DNA from: Bacteroidaceae bacterium
GTDB lineage: Bacteria > Bacteroidota > Bacteroidia > Bacteroidales > Bacteroidaceae
DNA: 36,097 nt
Assembly: GCA_017470525.1 (NCBI GenBank)
Contig: JAFUYM010000059.1
Span: forward strand, 1-36,097
Direction of reading: 5' to 3'
Shown: positions 7,600-15,581 of the stretch, piece by piece
Layout: each line of letters starts with the position of its first letter
Position numbering within the stretch: the stretch's first letter is position 1
Notes under the pieces: model-generated
What the model saw: the letters and a program-made list of their open reading frames with translations, nothing else
What the model was told of the DNA's origin: nothing
The model's database searches: none
Position numbers and translations under genes: made by a program

Positions 7600-10587
7600 A
7601 TGGCTAATACCGACAACCGATACCCCACTTTGAGGGAAACCAAATTTGTGGATTTGATGCAGAAGCGCGTGTTCAACGTGCTCATTATTGCCAATCCTTA
7701 CGATGCATTTATGCTGGAAGATGACGGACGTGTGGATGAGAAGATTTTCGATGAATATGCTAAACTGGGTTTGCGCTATCCGCCTCGATTCTTCCGTGCG
7801 GCATCCAAGGAAGATGCAGCGGTGTTGAACGAGAAATACTCTTTCGACCTCGTCATTTGTATGCCTGGAACAGACAACAACGACGTGTTCGACATCGCTC
7901 GTGGCATCAAGATGGAGTTCCCCTCGCTGCCCATTGTGGTGCTCACCCCTTTCTCGCATGGCATCACGCGCCGCATGGAGAATGAAGATCTGAGTGCATT
8001 CGAATATGTGTTCTGCTGGTTGGGCAACACCGAATTGCTGCTTTCCATCATCAAGTTGATTGAGGACAAGATGAATCTGGAGAACGACCTTGCGGCAGGT
8101 GTACAGATGATTCTTGTGGTGGAAGACAGCATCCGTTTTTATTCGTCCCTACTGCCCAATCTCTATCAGTTTGTCTTGCAGCAGAGTCTGGAGTTTGCCA
8201 CCGAAGCACTCAACTCACAGTTGGAAATGCTCCGTATGCGCGGTCGCTCCAAGATTGTGCTGGCGCGTTCCTATGAGGAGGCTTGGCTGCTCTATTCCAA
8301 GTATAGCGACAATGTGCTGGGCGTCATCAGCGACTGCCGCTTTCCCATGCTTGCCGACAGCAAGGAGAAGGACGAACTGGCGGGTTTCAAATTCTTGAGT
8401 GCCATCCGCGAGGTCGATGAATATGTGCCGTTGGTGCTCGATTCCAGCGAGACCGACAAGAAGCCGTATGCCGACCAGTGCCGTGCTGCATTTATTGATA
8501 AAAACTCGAAGAAAATCAATCAGGACATCAAGGATATGCTCACCAAGCACTTTGGCTTTGGCGACTTCATTTTTCGCAATCCAGACACGATGGAGGAGGT
8601 CGCCCGTGTGCATAACCTGAAAGAGTTGCAGGACAACATTTTCACCCTTCCAGCCGGTTCTCTTAGTTACCATTTGCGCCACAACAATGTGTCTCGCTGG
8701 CTTTCCTCCCGTGCCATTTTTCCTGTGGCTGAGTTCCTCAAGAAAATCACGTGGAAGGTGGAGAGCGATGTCGATGCCCATCGTCAGTACATTTTCGATG
8801 CCATCGTCAGTTACCGAAAGATGAAAAACCAAGGTGTGGTGGCAATTTTCCACCGCGACCGTTTCGACAGTTACAGCCAGTTTGCCCGCATCGGTGAAGG
8901 TTCGTTGGGCGGAAAGGGTAGAGGCTTGGCTTTCCTCGACAATATCATTAAACGTCGCATCGACCTCAACGAATTTGAGAATGCCACAGTGCAGATTCCC
9001 AAGACTGTGGTGCTCTGCACCGACATCTTCGATGAGTTTATGGAGTCCAATGGGCTTTACGAGGTGGCTCTTTCCGACATTCCCGACGAAGAAATCCTTC
9101 AGCACTTCCTGCATGGACGATTGCCCGAGAACCTTGCCGACGACCTCATGTCCTTCATGGATGTAGTGGGCGGTCCTGTTGCTATTCGTTCCTCCTCGTT
9201 GCTCGAAGACAGCCATTACCAGCCGTTTGCCGGCATTTATTCCACCTATATGATTCCTCGTGCCGAGGACAAGTATGTGCGCCTCGAAATGCTCTCCAAT
9301 GCCATTAAGAGCGTCTATGCCAGTGTGTTCTATCGTGCCTCCAAGGACTATATGGTTGCCACTTCCAATGTCATTGACCAGGAGAAGATGGCAGTCATCC
9401 TGCAAGAGGTGGTGGGACAAAAGTACGGGAGCGGTTTCTATCCCACCATCTCGGGTGTGGGACGCAGCATCAACTACTATCCCATCGGTGACGAGAAGGC
9501 TGAAGAGGGCATTGTGGAACTGGCACTCGGACTTGGCAAATACATCGTCGATGGTGGGCTTTGCCTCCGTGTTTGCCCTCACCATCCCGACAAGGTGTTG
9601 CAGACCAGCGAAATGGAGATAGCCCTGCGTGAGACGCAAACCAAGTTCTATGCACTCTCTGTGGATGAATATGAAAAGGACGGCGGCGAATCGGGCAAAG
9701 GCATGGTGTTTCAGGTCGATGATGCCTTCAATCTCAAGAAAGTCACGGTGCGGGATGCCGACCATGATGGCTCTCTGAAATGGATTGTCTCCACCTTCGA
9801 CCCCTACGACCAGTGCATCTACGATGGCTACTACGAAGGCAAGAACCGCAAAATCATCTCCTTCTCGGGGGTGTTGCAAAACGGTGTGTTCCCACTGCCA
9901 GAACTTTTGCAGAAGGTGCTCTACTATGGTCAGAAGGAAATGGCACGTCCTGTCGAGATTGAGTTTGCCGTCAATCTCCACGAAGACCGCAGTGGCGAGT
10001 TCTATCTCTTGCAGATTCGTCCGATGGTCGATAACCAGATGCAGTTGGACGAAGACCTCACAGCTATTGCCGATGATACCTGTCTCATTCGCAGCCACAA
10101 CGCCATTGGTCACGGCATCATCACCGATGTATGCGATGTGGTTTATGTGAAGACGGATGAGTATAATGCTGCCAACAACCCCACCATTGCTGAAGAAATT
10201 GAGACCATCAACCGTGGTTTCTTGCAACGTGGCGAGAACTACGTGCTCGTGGGGCCAGGTCGATGGGGTTCCAGCGACTCATGGTTGGGCATTCCTGTCA
10301 AGTGGCCCAACATTTCGGCAGCCAAAGTCATTGTCGAAGCAGGGCTCCGCAACTTCCGTGTGGAACCCAGTCAAGGCACTCACTTCTTCCAGAACCTCAC
10401 CTCGATGGGTGTCGGCTATTTCACCGTCAACGACTTCCTTGGCGATGGCATCTATCGTCAGGACTTCCTCAAAACCCTTCCTGCCGTCGAAGAGACAGCC
10501 CATGTCCGCCATGTGCGCCTTGCCTCTCCCATTGTCATCAAGATTGACGGCATGAAAAAAGAGGGCGTGGTGCTCCTCCCTCATTGA
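7600..10587 (+). CDS. PEP/pyruvate-binding (PPDK_N) protein with N-terminal receiver-like domains
   Basis: 995 residues. About 24-160 is a receiver-like fold without a clear acidic pocket. About 168-315 is a second receiver that keeps the canonical residues: acidic pair E175/D176, phospho-acceptor candidate D245 (GVISDCRF), S282 and K301. About 430-810 is a pyruvate-phosphate-dikinase/PEP-synthase ATP-grasp region (GSLGGKGRG at 434-442, AIRSSSLLED at 528-537, LLQIRPM at 803-809). The remaining 185 residues carry GRWGSSD and SQGTHFFQNL instead of the usual swivelling phosphohistidine domain and PEP-binding barrel. It is therefore unlikely to be a true PEP synthase. A regulatory or signalling phosphotransferase is more likely, but this is inference. 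Single gene, own promoter. Confidence 0.85.
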   Translation: MANTDNRYPTLRETKFVDLMQKRVFNVLIIANPYDAFMLEDDGRVDEKIFDEYAKLGLRYPPRFFRAASKEDAAVLNEKYSFDLVICMPGTDNNDVFDIARGIKMEFPSLPIVVLTPFSHGITRRMENEDLSAFEYVFCWLGNTELLLSIIKLIEDKMNLENDLAAGVQMILVVEDSIRFYSSLLPNLYQFVLQQSLEFATEALNSQLEMLRMRGRSKIVLARSYEEAWLLYSKYSDNVLGVISDCRFPMLADSKEKDELAGFKFLSAIREVDEYVPLVLDSSETDKKPYADQCRAAFIDKNSKKINQDIKDMLTKHFGFGDFIFRNPDTMEEVARVHNLKELQDNIFTLPAGSLSYHLRHNNVSRWLSSRAIFPVAEFLKKITWKVESDVDAHRQYIFDAIVSYRKMKNQGVVAIFHRDRFDSYSQFARIGEGSLGGKGRGLAFLDNIIKRRIDLNEFENATVQIPKTVVLCTDIFDEFMESNGLYEVALSDIPDEEILQHFLHGRLPENLADDLMSFMDVVGGPVAIRSSSLLEDSHYQPFAGIYSTYMIPRAEDKYVRLEMLSNAIKSVYASVFYRASKDYMVATSNVIDQEKMAVILQEVVGQKYGSGFYPTISGVGRSINYYPIGDEKAEEGIVELALGLGKYIVDGGLCLRVCPHHPDKVLQTSEMEIALRETQTKFYALSVDEYEKDGGESGKGMVFQVDDAFNLKKVTVRDADHDGSLKWIVSTFDPYDQCIYDGYYEGKNRKIISFSGVLQNGVFPLPELLQKVLYYGQKEMARPVEIEFAVNLHEDRSGEFYLLQIRPMVDNQMQLDEDLTAIADDTCLIRSHNAIGHGIITDVCDVVYVKTDEYNAANNPTIAEEIETINRGFLQRGENYVLVGPGRWGSSDSWLGIPVKWPNISAAKVIVEAGLRNFRVEPSQGTHFFQNLTSMGVGYFTVNDFLGDGIYRQDFLKTLPAVEETAHVRHVRLASPIVIKIDGMKKEGVVLLPH

Positions 10588-10611
10588 TCCCCCCTCAACC
10601 TTTTCCCCCCC

Positions 10612-10702
10612 CCTCTTTTTGCCCCCAAATCGGACTGGAGCAGTCCGACACGCCGCACTGGAGCAGTCCGATGTATCGGACTGCTCCAGTGCGATAAAGA
10701 GG
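10612..10702. repeat. Double-hairpin repeat element, copy A
   Basis: This element fills the gap between two convergent genes. It has a 19-bp palindrome TCGGACTGGAGCAGTCCGA (10630-10648). A perfect 17-bp stem (10655-10671 with 10676-10692, loop TGTA) is built from the same words, GCACTGGAGCAGTCCGA and its complement. The outer arms CCTCTTT (10612-10618) and AAAGAGG (10696-10702) could enclose both hairpins. A second copy in the opposite orientation lies at 29650-29724. C-rich runs lie to its left (10588-10626). Confidence 0.85.
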
Positions 10703-10756
10703 CTCTGTAACCTCATGTTTCGTGACGATGGGGAAGAGTGTGTTTTTGCGGTGAAA

Positions 10757-11641
10757 TCATCCTCTGCTGTCGGCACCCCACATCATTTTCTTTCGTAGGG
10801 TGGAGAAGAAACTGTGGCCTTGGCGGGTGACCACCTTGATGGAGTAGGGGGCTTTGCGGATGCGCAGGTGGATGTTATCGGGGTAACTTTGGCTTCTGCC
10901 GTCGAGGGAGATGAGGAAACTGTTGCTTCGGCTCTCCACGCGGAGGCTGATTTCTGCATCGTCGCAAAGTACCAACGGACGCATGTTGAGGCTGTGAGGA
11001 GCCACAGGAGTGAGGCTGATGGTCTCGCTCTGAGGCACGATGATGGGACCACCCACGCTGAGCGAATAGGCAGTGCTGCCTGTGGGGGTGCCGATGATGA
11101 GTCCGTCTGCCTGATAGGTGGTCAGGTATTCGTCGTTGATGTCGGTGTGGATGGAAATCATCGATGAGATGTCGTGCTTCAGGATGGCGATTTCGTTCAG
11201 CGCGTATGGATAGTCTTTCAGTTCCATTTCGTCGCAGGAAATGTTCAGTACACTGTGTTTCTCAATGCCGTAGTAGCCCTCGTAGATGTCGGAGAGGGTC
11301 TCTTCGATGTGGTCGGGCGAGAAACTTGCCAGAAAGCCCAGTCTGCCCGTGTTGATGCCGATGATGGGGATTTCTTTGTTCCCCACACGGCTCGCCACGT
11401 CGAGAAACGTGCCGTCGCCACCCATGCACACCACATAGTCGGCGGTGAAGTTGTTGTCCTTGATGATTTCACAATCAGGCACATGTATCTTCATGTTGTC
11501 GCGCAGGAAAAGATAGAACTGCTCAGGAAGGGCAATTTCTGCTTTCCGTTCGGCGGCAATGGCAAAGAATTTCTGCACTGCAGCACTCTTGCGTTCCTGA
11601 TATACATTGCCAAAGAGGGCAAACTTGAACTTTTTAGTCAT
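10757..11641 (-). CDS. nadK: NAD kinase
   Basis: 294 residues, the normal length for bacterial NAD kinase, which phosphorylates NAD to NADP in the cytosol. Family motifs are complete: GGDGT at 74-78, GINTGRLGFL at 95-104, the NE pair in ALNEIAIL, and TPTGSTAYSLSVGGP from about residue 185. The start at 11641 gives MTKKFKFALFGN, a typical Rossmann-like first strand. It is convergent with the PEP-synthase-like gene and divergent from exbB, sharing the 164-bp promoter region with it. Confidence 0.97.
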   Translation of the reverse strand: MTKKFKFALFGNVYQERKSAAVQKFFAIAAERKAEIALPEQFYLFLRDNMKIHVPDCEIIKDNNFTADYVVCMGGDGTFLDVASRVGNKEIPIIGINTGRLGFLASFSPDHIEETLSDIYEGYYGIEKHSVLNISCDEMELKDYPYALNEIAILKHDISSMISIHTDINDEYLTTYQADGLIIGTPTGSTAYSLSVGGPIIVPQSETISLTPVAPHSLNMRPLVLCDDAEISLRVESRSNSFLISLDGRSQSYPDNIHLRIRKAPYSIKVVTRQGHSFFSTLRKKMMWGADSRG

Positions 11642-11656
11642 ATTTAATAGTTTTTA

Positions 11657-11689
11657 TTTGTGGCAGTTGCGAAAAAATTTGTACTTTTG
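11657..11689 (+). promoter_or_regulatory. Bacteroidetes promoter of the exbB-exbD-tonB operon
   Basis: TTTG at 11657-11660, a 21-bp spacer, then TACTTTTG at 11682-11689 match the TTTG/TAnnTTTG consensus closely. Transcription should begin near 11694-11697, leaving a leader of about 110 nt before exbB. That leader contains an 8-bp inverted repeat TTCGCAAA/TTTGCGAA (11712-11719 and 11745-11752). Confidence 0.7.
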
Positions 11690-11715
11690 CACCATCGTAG
11701 TAACGAAAATGTTCG

Positions 11716-11723
11716 CAAAGGTA
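11716..11723 (-). promoter_or_regulatory. Possible -7 box of nadK
   Basis: On the minus strand this reads TACCTTTG, a match to TAnnTTTG, about 75 bp upstream of the nadK start. No convincing TTTG lies 19-21 bp further upstream, so it is a weaker call than the opposing exbB promoter that it overlaps. Confidence 0.4.
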
Positions 11724-11805
11724 CAGATTTTAATTGACAATTTGTTTTGCGAAGCCTATAAAATGTAACTTCTGATTGATAATTTATACTAATTACTTGA
11801 ACTTT

Positions 11806-12429
11806 ATGGAAGAACTAAGCATTCTTGAACTGGCATCGAAAGGCGGATGGATTATGATTGTCCTCGCAGTCCTTTCTGTGATTGCCGTGTATATCTTTGT
11901 GGAACGTTTCATTGCCATCCGCAGTGCAGGCAAGGACGACAAACTCTTTATGGACCGCATCCGCGACTACCTCAAGAACAATGATGTGAAGTCTGCCATC
12001 AACTTTTGCCGCAACACCAACACTGCTGCTGCCCGCATGATTGAACGTGGCATCAGCCGCATGGGAAAGCCTGCAGCAGAGATTCAGACAGCCATCGAGA
12101 ACACGGGCAACCTGGAGATTGCCACGATGGAGAAGCGTCTTCCTGTGCTTGCCACCATCGCGGGCGGTGCGCCGATGATAGGCTTCCTCGGAACGGTGAT
12201 TGGTATGGTCGAGGCTTTCTGGCAGATGAGCAATGCTGGTGGCAACATCGACATCAGCCTCCTTTCGGGTGGCATCTATCAGGCGATGATTACCACCGTG
12301 GGCGGTCTGGCTGTCGGCATTGTGGCACTGTTTGGCTACAACTATCTGGTGGCAAAGATTGACGGCGTGGTGAACGAGATTGAGGCAAAGTCCCTCACAT
12401 TCATGGACATCGTAAGCGAGGATAAGTAA
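11806..12429 (+). CDS. exbB: ExbB/TolQ/MotA-family proton-channel subunit
   Basis: 207 residues from the ATG at 11806 (MEELSILELASKGGW). An in-frame TTG 30 bp upstream would add an unlikely hydrophilic extension. There are three membrane segments, at about residues 13-35, 115-140 and 160-185. The TolQ/ExbB core contains LATIAGGAPMIGFLGTVIGM and GGIYQAMITTVGGLAVGI. It is the inner-membrane stator that, with ExbD, converts proton-motive force into motion of TonB. It is the first gene of a three-gene operon; exbD begins 4 bp after it. Confidence 0.95.
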   Translation: MEELSILELASKGGWIMIVLAVLSVIAVYIFVERFIAIRSAGKDDKLFMDRIRDYLKNNDVKSAINFCRNTNTAAARMIERGISRMGKPAAEIQTAIENTGNLEIATMEKRLPVLATIAGGAPMIGFLGTVIGMVEAFWQMSNAGGNIDISLLSGGIYQAMITTVGGLAVGIVALFGYNYLVAKIDGVVNEIEAKSLTFMDIVSEDK

Positions 12430-12433
12430 GCCT

Positions 12434-12850
12434 ATGTTCAAAAGACGTACCAAGGTCAGCCCGACGTTCAACATGGCGTCGATGACCGACATCATATTTC
12501 TCTTGCTCATTTTCTTCATGATTACGAGCACGATGGTGTCGCCCAATGCCATCAAGGTGCTCTTGCCACAGGGGAAAAAGCAAACTGCGGTCAAGGCGAC
12601 AGCGCGTGTGGTCATTGATAAAGACCTCCATCTTTATGCCGCTGCTGGCAACGAACAGGAAGAGCCTGTTACGCTGGAGGAACTGCCGCAGGTGCTTGGC
12701 GCACAGGTGAACGACTCCACCGAACTCTTCGTCTCGCTCTATGCCGACGAAGCAGTTCCCTATAAGAACATTGTTGAAATTCTGAGTATAGCCAACGAGA
12801 ACCACTTCAAGATGGTGTTTGCCACTAGACCTCCTTCCCGCAATGAGTGA
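12434..12850 (+). CDS. exbD: ExbD/TolR-family stator protein
   Basis: 138 residues. A short cytoplasmic N terminus is followed by one membrane helix with the conserved acidic residue at its start (Asp19 in MASMTDIIFLLLIFFM), the proton-carrying residue of the family. A periplasmic domain completes the protein. It pairs with ExbB. Its last codons overlap the tonB start by 8 bp, so the two are likely translationally coupled. Confidence 0.95.
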   Translation: MFKRRTKVSPTFNMASMTDIIFLLLIFFMITSTMVSPNAIKVLLPQGKKQTAVKATARVVIDKDLHLYAAAGNEQEEPVTLEELPQVLGAQVNDSTELFVSLYADEAVPYKNIVEILSIANENHFKMVFATRPPSRNE

Positions 12851-13928
12851 CGATAAGAAGAAAAACCTGAAGGCAGGACTCACCACTCTGGTGGTGCATG
12901 CGCTCCTCGTCCTGTTGCTTGCCATCCTCACGCTTTCGGTCGTGCAGCCTGACAAGGACAAGGAAGATGGTGTGCCCGTGCTGCTTGGCATGGTGGAAGA
13001 TGCGGGTGGTGAGGATTTAGGTGGATTGCCGTCGGATGCCGGTGACGATGCCGAGGCGGACGAACCTGCTACGGATGCAACCGATGCAGAGGAAGTGCCT
13101 TTGGCTCCAGTCCCAGAACCTCAACCCATTGCAAAACCTGAGCCAAAGCCTATCGTAAAACCTGAACCGAAACCTGTTCCTGTCGCAAAACCCACTCCTA
13201 AGCCGGAGCCTAAAGTTGCGGAAAAGCCTCTCATCACACAAGACCAAGAGAAGTCCATCGCCGCCGAAGCCGCCAAGAAACGTGCAGCGGAAGAGGCTGA
13301 AAAGAAGCGCATAGCAGAAGAACAGGCTAAAAGACGTGCTGCTGAAGAAGCCGCCCGCAAGAAAGCCGCAGAAGAGGCAGCCCAAAAACGTGCTGCTGAA
13401 GAAGCCGCTCGCAAGAAGGCTGCCGAGGAAGCCGCCAAGAAACGTGCTGCCGAGGAAGCGGCTCGCAAAAAAGCCGCAGAAGAAGCCGCCAAGAAAGCCG
13501 CTGCCGAGAAAGCCGCTGCCGCAGCCGCCAACAGTCGTGTGACTGGTGCGTTTGGCAATGCAGGTAACAAAGGTAGCAGTGGCAACACAACGGGCAATGG
13601 CTCACAAGGTTCACCGACTGGCAACAGCAATGTGGGTGCCACGACGGGTGTAGGTGGCATGGGTACAGGCACGTCCGCCAAAGTGGGCAATCGCCTTGTG
13701 GTCTATCTGGCTAAACCCAACTATGCTGACCCCAACAATGAAGGCACGGTGGTTGTCTCCATTCAAGTCAGTGCATCGGGTGCTGTCATCAGTGCCAGCG
13801 TGACCAGCAGCACCACCTCGTCTGCTGCCTTGAAGAATGCCGCCATCGCTGCTGCCAAGCAGTCGAAGTTCTCTGAAGGAGAAAAGACCGAAAGCGGCAC
13901 TATCACCTACCGATTCAAACTCAGATAA
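12843..13928 (+). CDS. tonB: TonB-like energy transducer with TolA-type helical repeats
   Basis: 361 residues from the ATG at 12843, chosen because it overlaps the exbD stop and places one membrane helix (about residues 13-33) right after a short basic N terminus. In order: an acidic stretch; a proline/lysine-rich segment of PEPKP repeats; an alanine/glutamate/lysine helix with three near-identical 18-residue units; a Gly/Ser/Asn-rich linker; and a C-terminal TonB/TolA-like domain of about 80 residues beginning GNRLVVYLAKPNY. It spans the periplasm to contact outer-membrane receptors. The mix of TonB-like PK repeats and a TolA-like helix makes the TonB/TolA assignment uncertain, though ExbBD linkage is clear. 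Confidence 0.85.
   Translation: MSDDKKKNLKAGLTTLVVHALLVLLLAILTLSVVQPDKDKEDGVPVLLGMVEDAGGEDLGGLPSDAGDDAEADEPATDATDAEEVPLAPVPEPQPIAKPEPKPIVKPEPKPVPVAKPTPKPEPKVAEKPLITQDQEKSIAAEAAKKRAAEEAEKKRIAEEQAKRRAAEEAARKKAAEEAAQKRAAEEAARKKAAEEAAKKRAAEEAARKKAAEEAAKKAAAEKAAAAAANSRVTGAFGNAGNKGSSGNTTGNGSQGSPTGNSNVGATTGVGGMGTGTSAKVGNRLVVYLAKPNYADPNNEGTVVVSIQVSASGAVISASVTSSTTSSAALKNAAIAAAKQSKFSEGEKTESGTITYRFKLR
13332..13493 (+). repeat. Three tandem 54-bp units inside tonB
   Basis: Three 54-bp units (13332-13385, 13386-13439, 13440-13493) each encode 18 residues of the pattern [K/R]RAAEEAARKKAAEEAA[Q/K]. The protein repeat is nearly exact while codons differ between units. Copy number could vary between strains and change the length of the periplasmic helix. 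Confidence 0.85.
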
Positions 13929-13942
13929 AGATGTTTTTATCA

Positions 13943-13998
13943 CCACGAATTGCACGAATTTTTCGATGTTGCAATTCGTTTATTCGTGCAATTCGTGG
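13943..13998. repeat. 17-bp perfect inverted repeat (CCACGAATTGCACGAAT)
   Basis: The arms 13943-13959 and 13982-13998 are exactly complementary, around a 22-nt loop that itself carries GCAATTCGT. The element fills the gap between tonB and the DJ-1-like gene. ACGAATT-type inverted repeats of this kind are, to my recollection, common between genes in Bacteroidales. No T tract follows, so complete termination is not expected. Confidence 0.8.
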
Positions 13999-14017
13999 TC
14001 CAAAAGAAATAGAATTT

Positions 14018-14566
14018 ATGATTTACGCATTTCTCGCCACAGGCTTCGAAGAAGTGGAAGCCCTCGGACCTATCGACGTGTGCCGCCGTGCAGGTCTTTC
14101 AGTTAAGACTGTGTCCATCATGGACGAACTCACCGTGACGGGCGCTCATGGTGTTGGCATCGTGGCTGACTCCATGTTTGCCGACAACGACTACAGCGAT
14201 GCCGACATGCTTTTCCTCCCAGGTGGTATGCCCGGTGCCTCCAATCTCAATGCCCACGAGGGTCTTCGCAGGGTCATTCTTGCCCACAACGAGGCAGGCA
14301 AGGCATTGGCAGCCATCTGTGCCGCACCGATGGTGTATGGCAATCTTGGACTCTCTCAGGGGAAGAAAATGACCTGCTACCCAGGTTTTGAACAGTACCT
14401 GGCAGGTGCAGACTACACCGCAGCCCTCGTGGAGCGCGACGGACTTATGTTCACAGGTAAAGGACCTGCTGCCGCCCTCGCTCTCGGTTATGCCATTGTT
14501 GAGCATTTCTGTGGCAAGGAAACAGCCGAACAACTCAAACAAGGTATGATGTACAATGACCTCTAA
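14018..14566 (+). CDS. DJ-1/PfpI family protein
   Basis: 182 residues from the ATG at 14018 ([15 protein letters not shown]). An earlier in-frame ATG at 13931 would require translating the inverted repeat and is rejected. DJ-1 features are the conserved glutamate in FEEVEA near the N terminus, the LPGGMPGA loop, and the nucleophile-elbow cysteine in AAICAAP (Cys101). Family members act as deglycase-like or chaperone-like stress proteins, and the exact activity here is not visible. The last 11 bp overlap ispD, so the two are co-transcribed. Confidence 0.9.
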   Translation: MIYAFLATGFEEVEALGPIDVCRRAGLSVKTVSIMDELTVTGAHGVGIVADSMFADNDYSDADMLFLPGGMPGASNLNAHEGLRRVILAHNEAGKALAAICAAPMVYGNLGLSQGKKMTCYPGFEQYLAGADYTAALVERDGLMFTGKGPAAALALGYAIVEHFCGKETAEQLKQGMMYNDL

Positions 14567-15224
14567 GGCAGTCATCATCGTTGCAGGTGGCAAGGGACTT
14601 CGCATGGGTGGCGACATTCCCAAGCAGTTCTTGCCCATTGGCGGTAAGCCCATTTTGATGCACACGATTGAACGTTTTCTCTCCTTCGATGAGGAAATGC
14701 AGGTGGTGCTTGTCTTGCCTGAGAGTCAGCAGGATTATTGGCATGCGCTTTGTGGGCAATACCACTTTACATGCCCCTACACTCTTGCCAATGGTGGCGA
14801 AACACGCTTCCACTCGGTGAAGAATGGACTTGCCAAAGTCTCTTCCGAAGCCACACTTATCGGTGTGCATGATGGCGTCCGTCCTTTCGTCTCCATCGAC
14901 ACCATCCGTGCCTGTTATGAAGAAGCAGCCCGCAGTGCAGCCGTTATTCCCGTCACCGATGTGGTCGAGACCGTTCGCCATATCGTGAATCCTAAAGAAA
15001 GCGAGACCGTCCCGAGAAGCGACTACAAACTGGTTCAGACTCCTCAAGTCTTCTCCGCCTCTCTCCTTCGCCAAGCCTATTCCCAACCCTATATTGATTT
15101 CTTCACCGACGATGCATCCGTTGTCGAACGCATGGGGCATCCTGTCACCCTCGTCCCCGGCAATCGAGAGAACATCAAAATCACCACTCCCTTTGATTTG
15201 ACCATAGCAGAAGCCATCTTGTGA
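14556..15224 (+). CDS. ispD: 2-C-methyl-D-erythritol 4-phosphate cytidylyltransferase
   Basis: 222 residues. It catalyses the third step of the non-mevalonate isoprenoid pathway, joining CTP and MEP to give CDP-ME. Motifs seen are the nucleotide-binding [17 protein letters not shown] at the N terminus, GVHDGVRPF around residue 105, PVTDVVET, and the C-terminal [11 protein letters not shown] and [10 protein letters not shown] signatures. Length is normal. It starts inside the end of the DJ-1-like gene, and a stable hairpin follows directly after the stop. Confidence 0.96.
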   Translation: MTSKAVIIVAGGKGLRMGGDIPKQFLPIGGKPILMHTIERFLSFDEEMQVVLVLPESQQDYWHALCGQYHFTCPYTLANGGETRFHSVKNGLAKVSSEATLIGVHDGVRPFVSIDTIRACYEEAARSAAVIPVTDVVETVRHIVNPKESETVPRSDYKLVQTPQVFSASLLRQAYSQPYIDFFTDDASVVERMGHPVTLVPGNRENIKITTPFDLTIAEAIL

Positions 15225-15225
15225 T

Positions 15226-15256
15226 GATGTGGAATGAACGGGGCGTTCTCCACATC
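15226..15256 (+). terminator. Hairpin immediately after ispD
   Basis: GATGTGGA (15226-15233) pairs with TCCACATC (15249-15256), and GAAC pairs with GTTC inside, with a 2-nt bulge and a GGGGC loop. It begins 2 bp after the ispD stop. It lacks a T tract, so it may be a 3' end stabiliser or a weak terminator. Confidence 0.55.
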
Positions 15257-15504
15257 GGCTATTATAGGGGGTGGCAAGTTGTCTGGCTTTACTCATAAGA
15301 GCCTTTCGACTCTGGTGGAAAAGTAAATAAGATTGGTACAGTGCGAGTCGATGATTGTTCTCCATATCATTATTCAACATATCGTTTGATTTATTCTTCC
15401 CCGAAGAACATGTATATGATAAAACTTTCATTGAGAAAAATTACGGCTTGACTACTTTAAGTCAAAGGCACTTCTGCAAGTTCTTAAAGCGTGTGCATAC
15501 CAAG
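15257..15504. other. Gene-free stretch between ispD and the convergent secreted-protein operon
   Basis: About 250 bp with no convincing coding sequence. A 60-codon frame on the plus strand (15355-15537) runs through the terminator and lacks family features. I see no promoter box or RNA gene here. Confidence 0.5.
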
Positions 15505-15535
15505 AAAAAAACAGTCTCTGGAAGTGAGACTGTTT
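15505..15535 (-). terminator. Intrinsic terminator of the 18.7-15.6 kb minus-strand operon
   Basis: AAACAGTCTC (15509-15518) and GAGACTGTTT (15526-15535) form a perfect 10-bp stem with a 7-nt loop. Read on the minus strand it is followed by a run of T (plus-strand A at 15505-15510), about 50 bp past the stop at 15582. Confidence 0.8.
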
Positions 15536-15581
15536 AATATTGAGAGGATAAAGTACACTACTACAAACATCGTATTTGTGT

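Noticed and set aside
8215-10227. 670-codon minus-strand open frame antisense to the PEP-synthase-like gene
   Set aside because: It is the antisense frame of a strongly coding plus-strand gene; its composition (H-, V- and E-rich, no motif) is typical of such shadows.
13931-14017. Upstream start for the DJ-1-like gene
   Set aside because: The extension would translate the inverted repeat and gives a basic, cysteine-rich leader without family resemblance; the ATG at 14018 gives the canonical first strand.
14535-15431. 298-codon minus-strand frame across ispD
   Set aside because: Antisense to ispD over most of its length, with the rest in the gene-free region; no motif, no promoter.
15355-15537. 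60-codon plus-strand frame after ispD
   Set aside because: It runs through the terminator at 15505-15535, has no family features, and its start is in AT-rich non-coding sequence.
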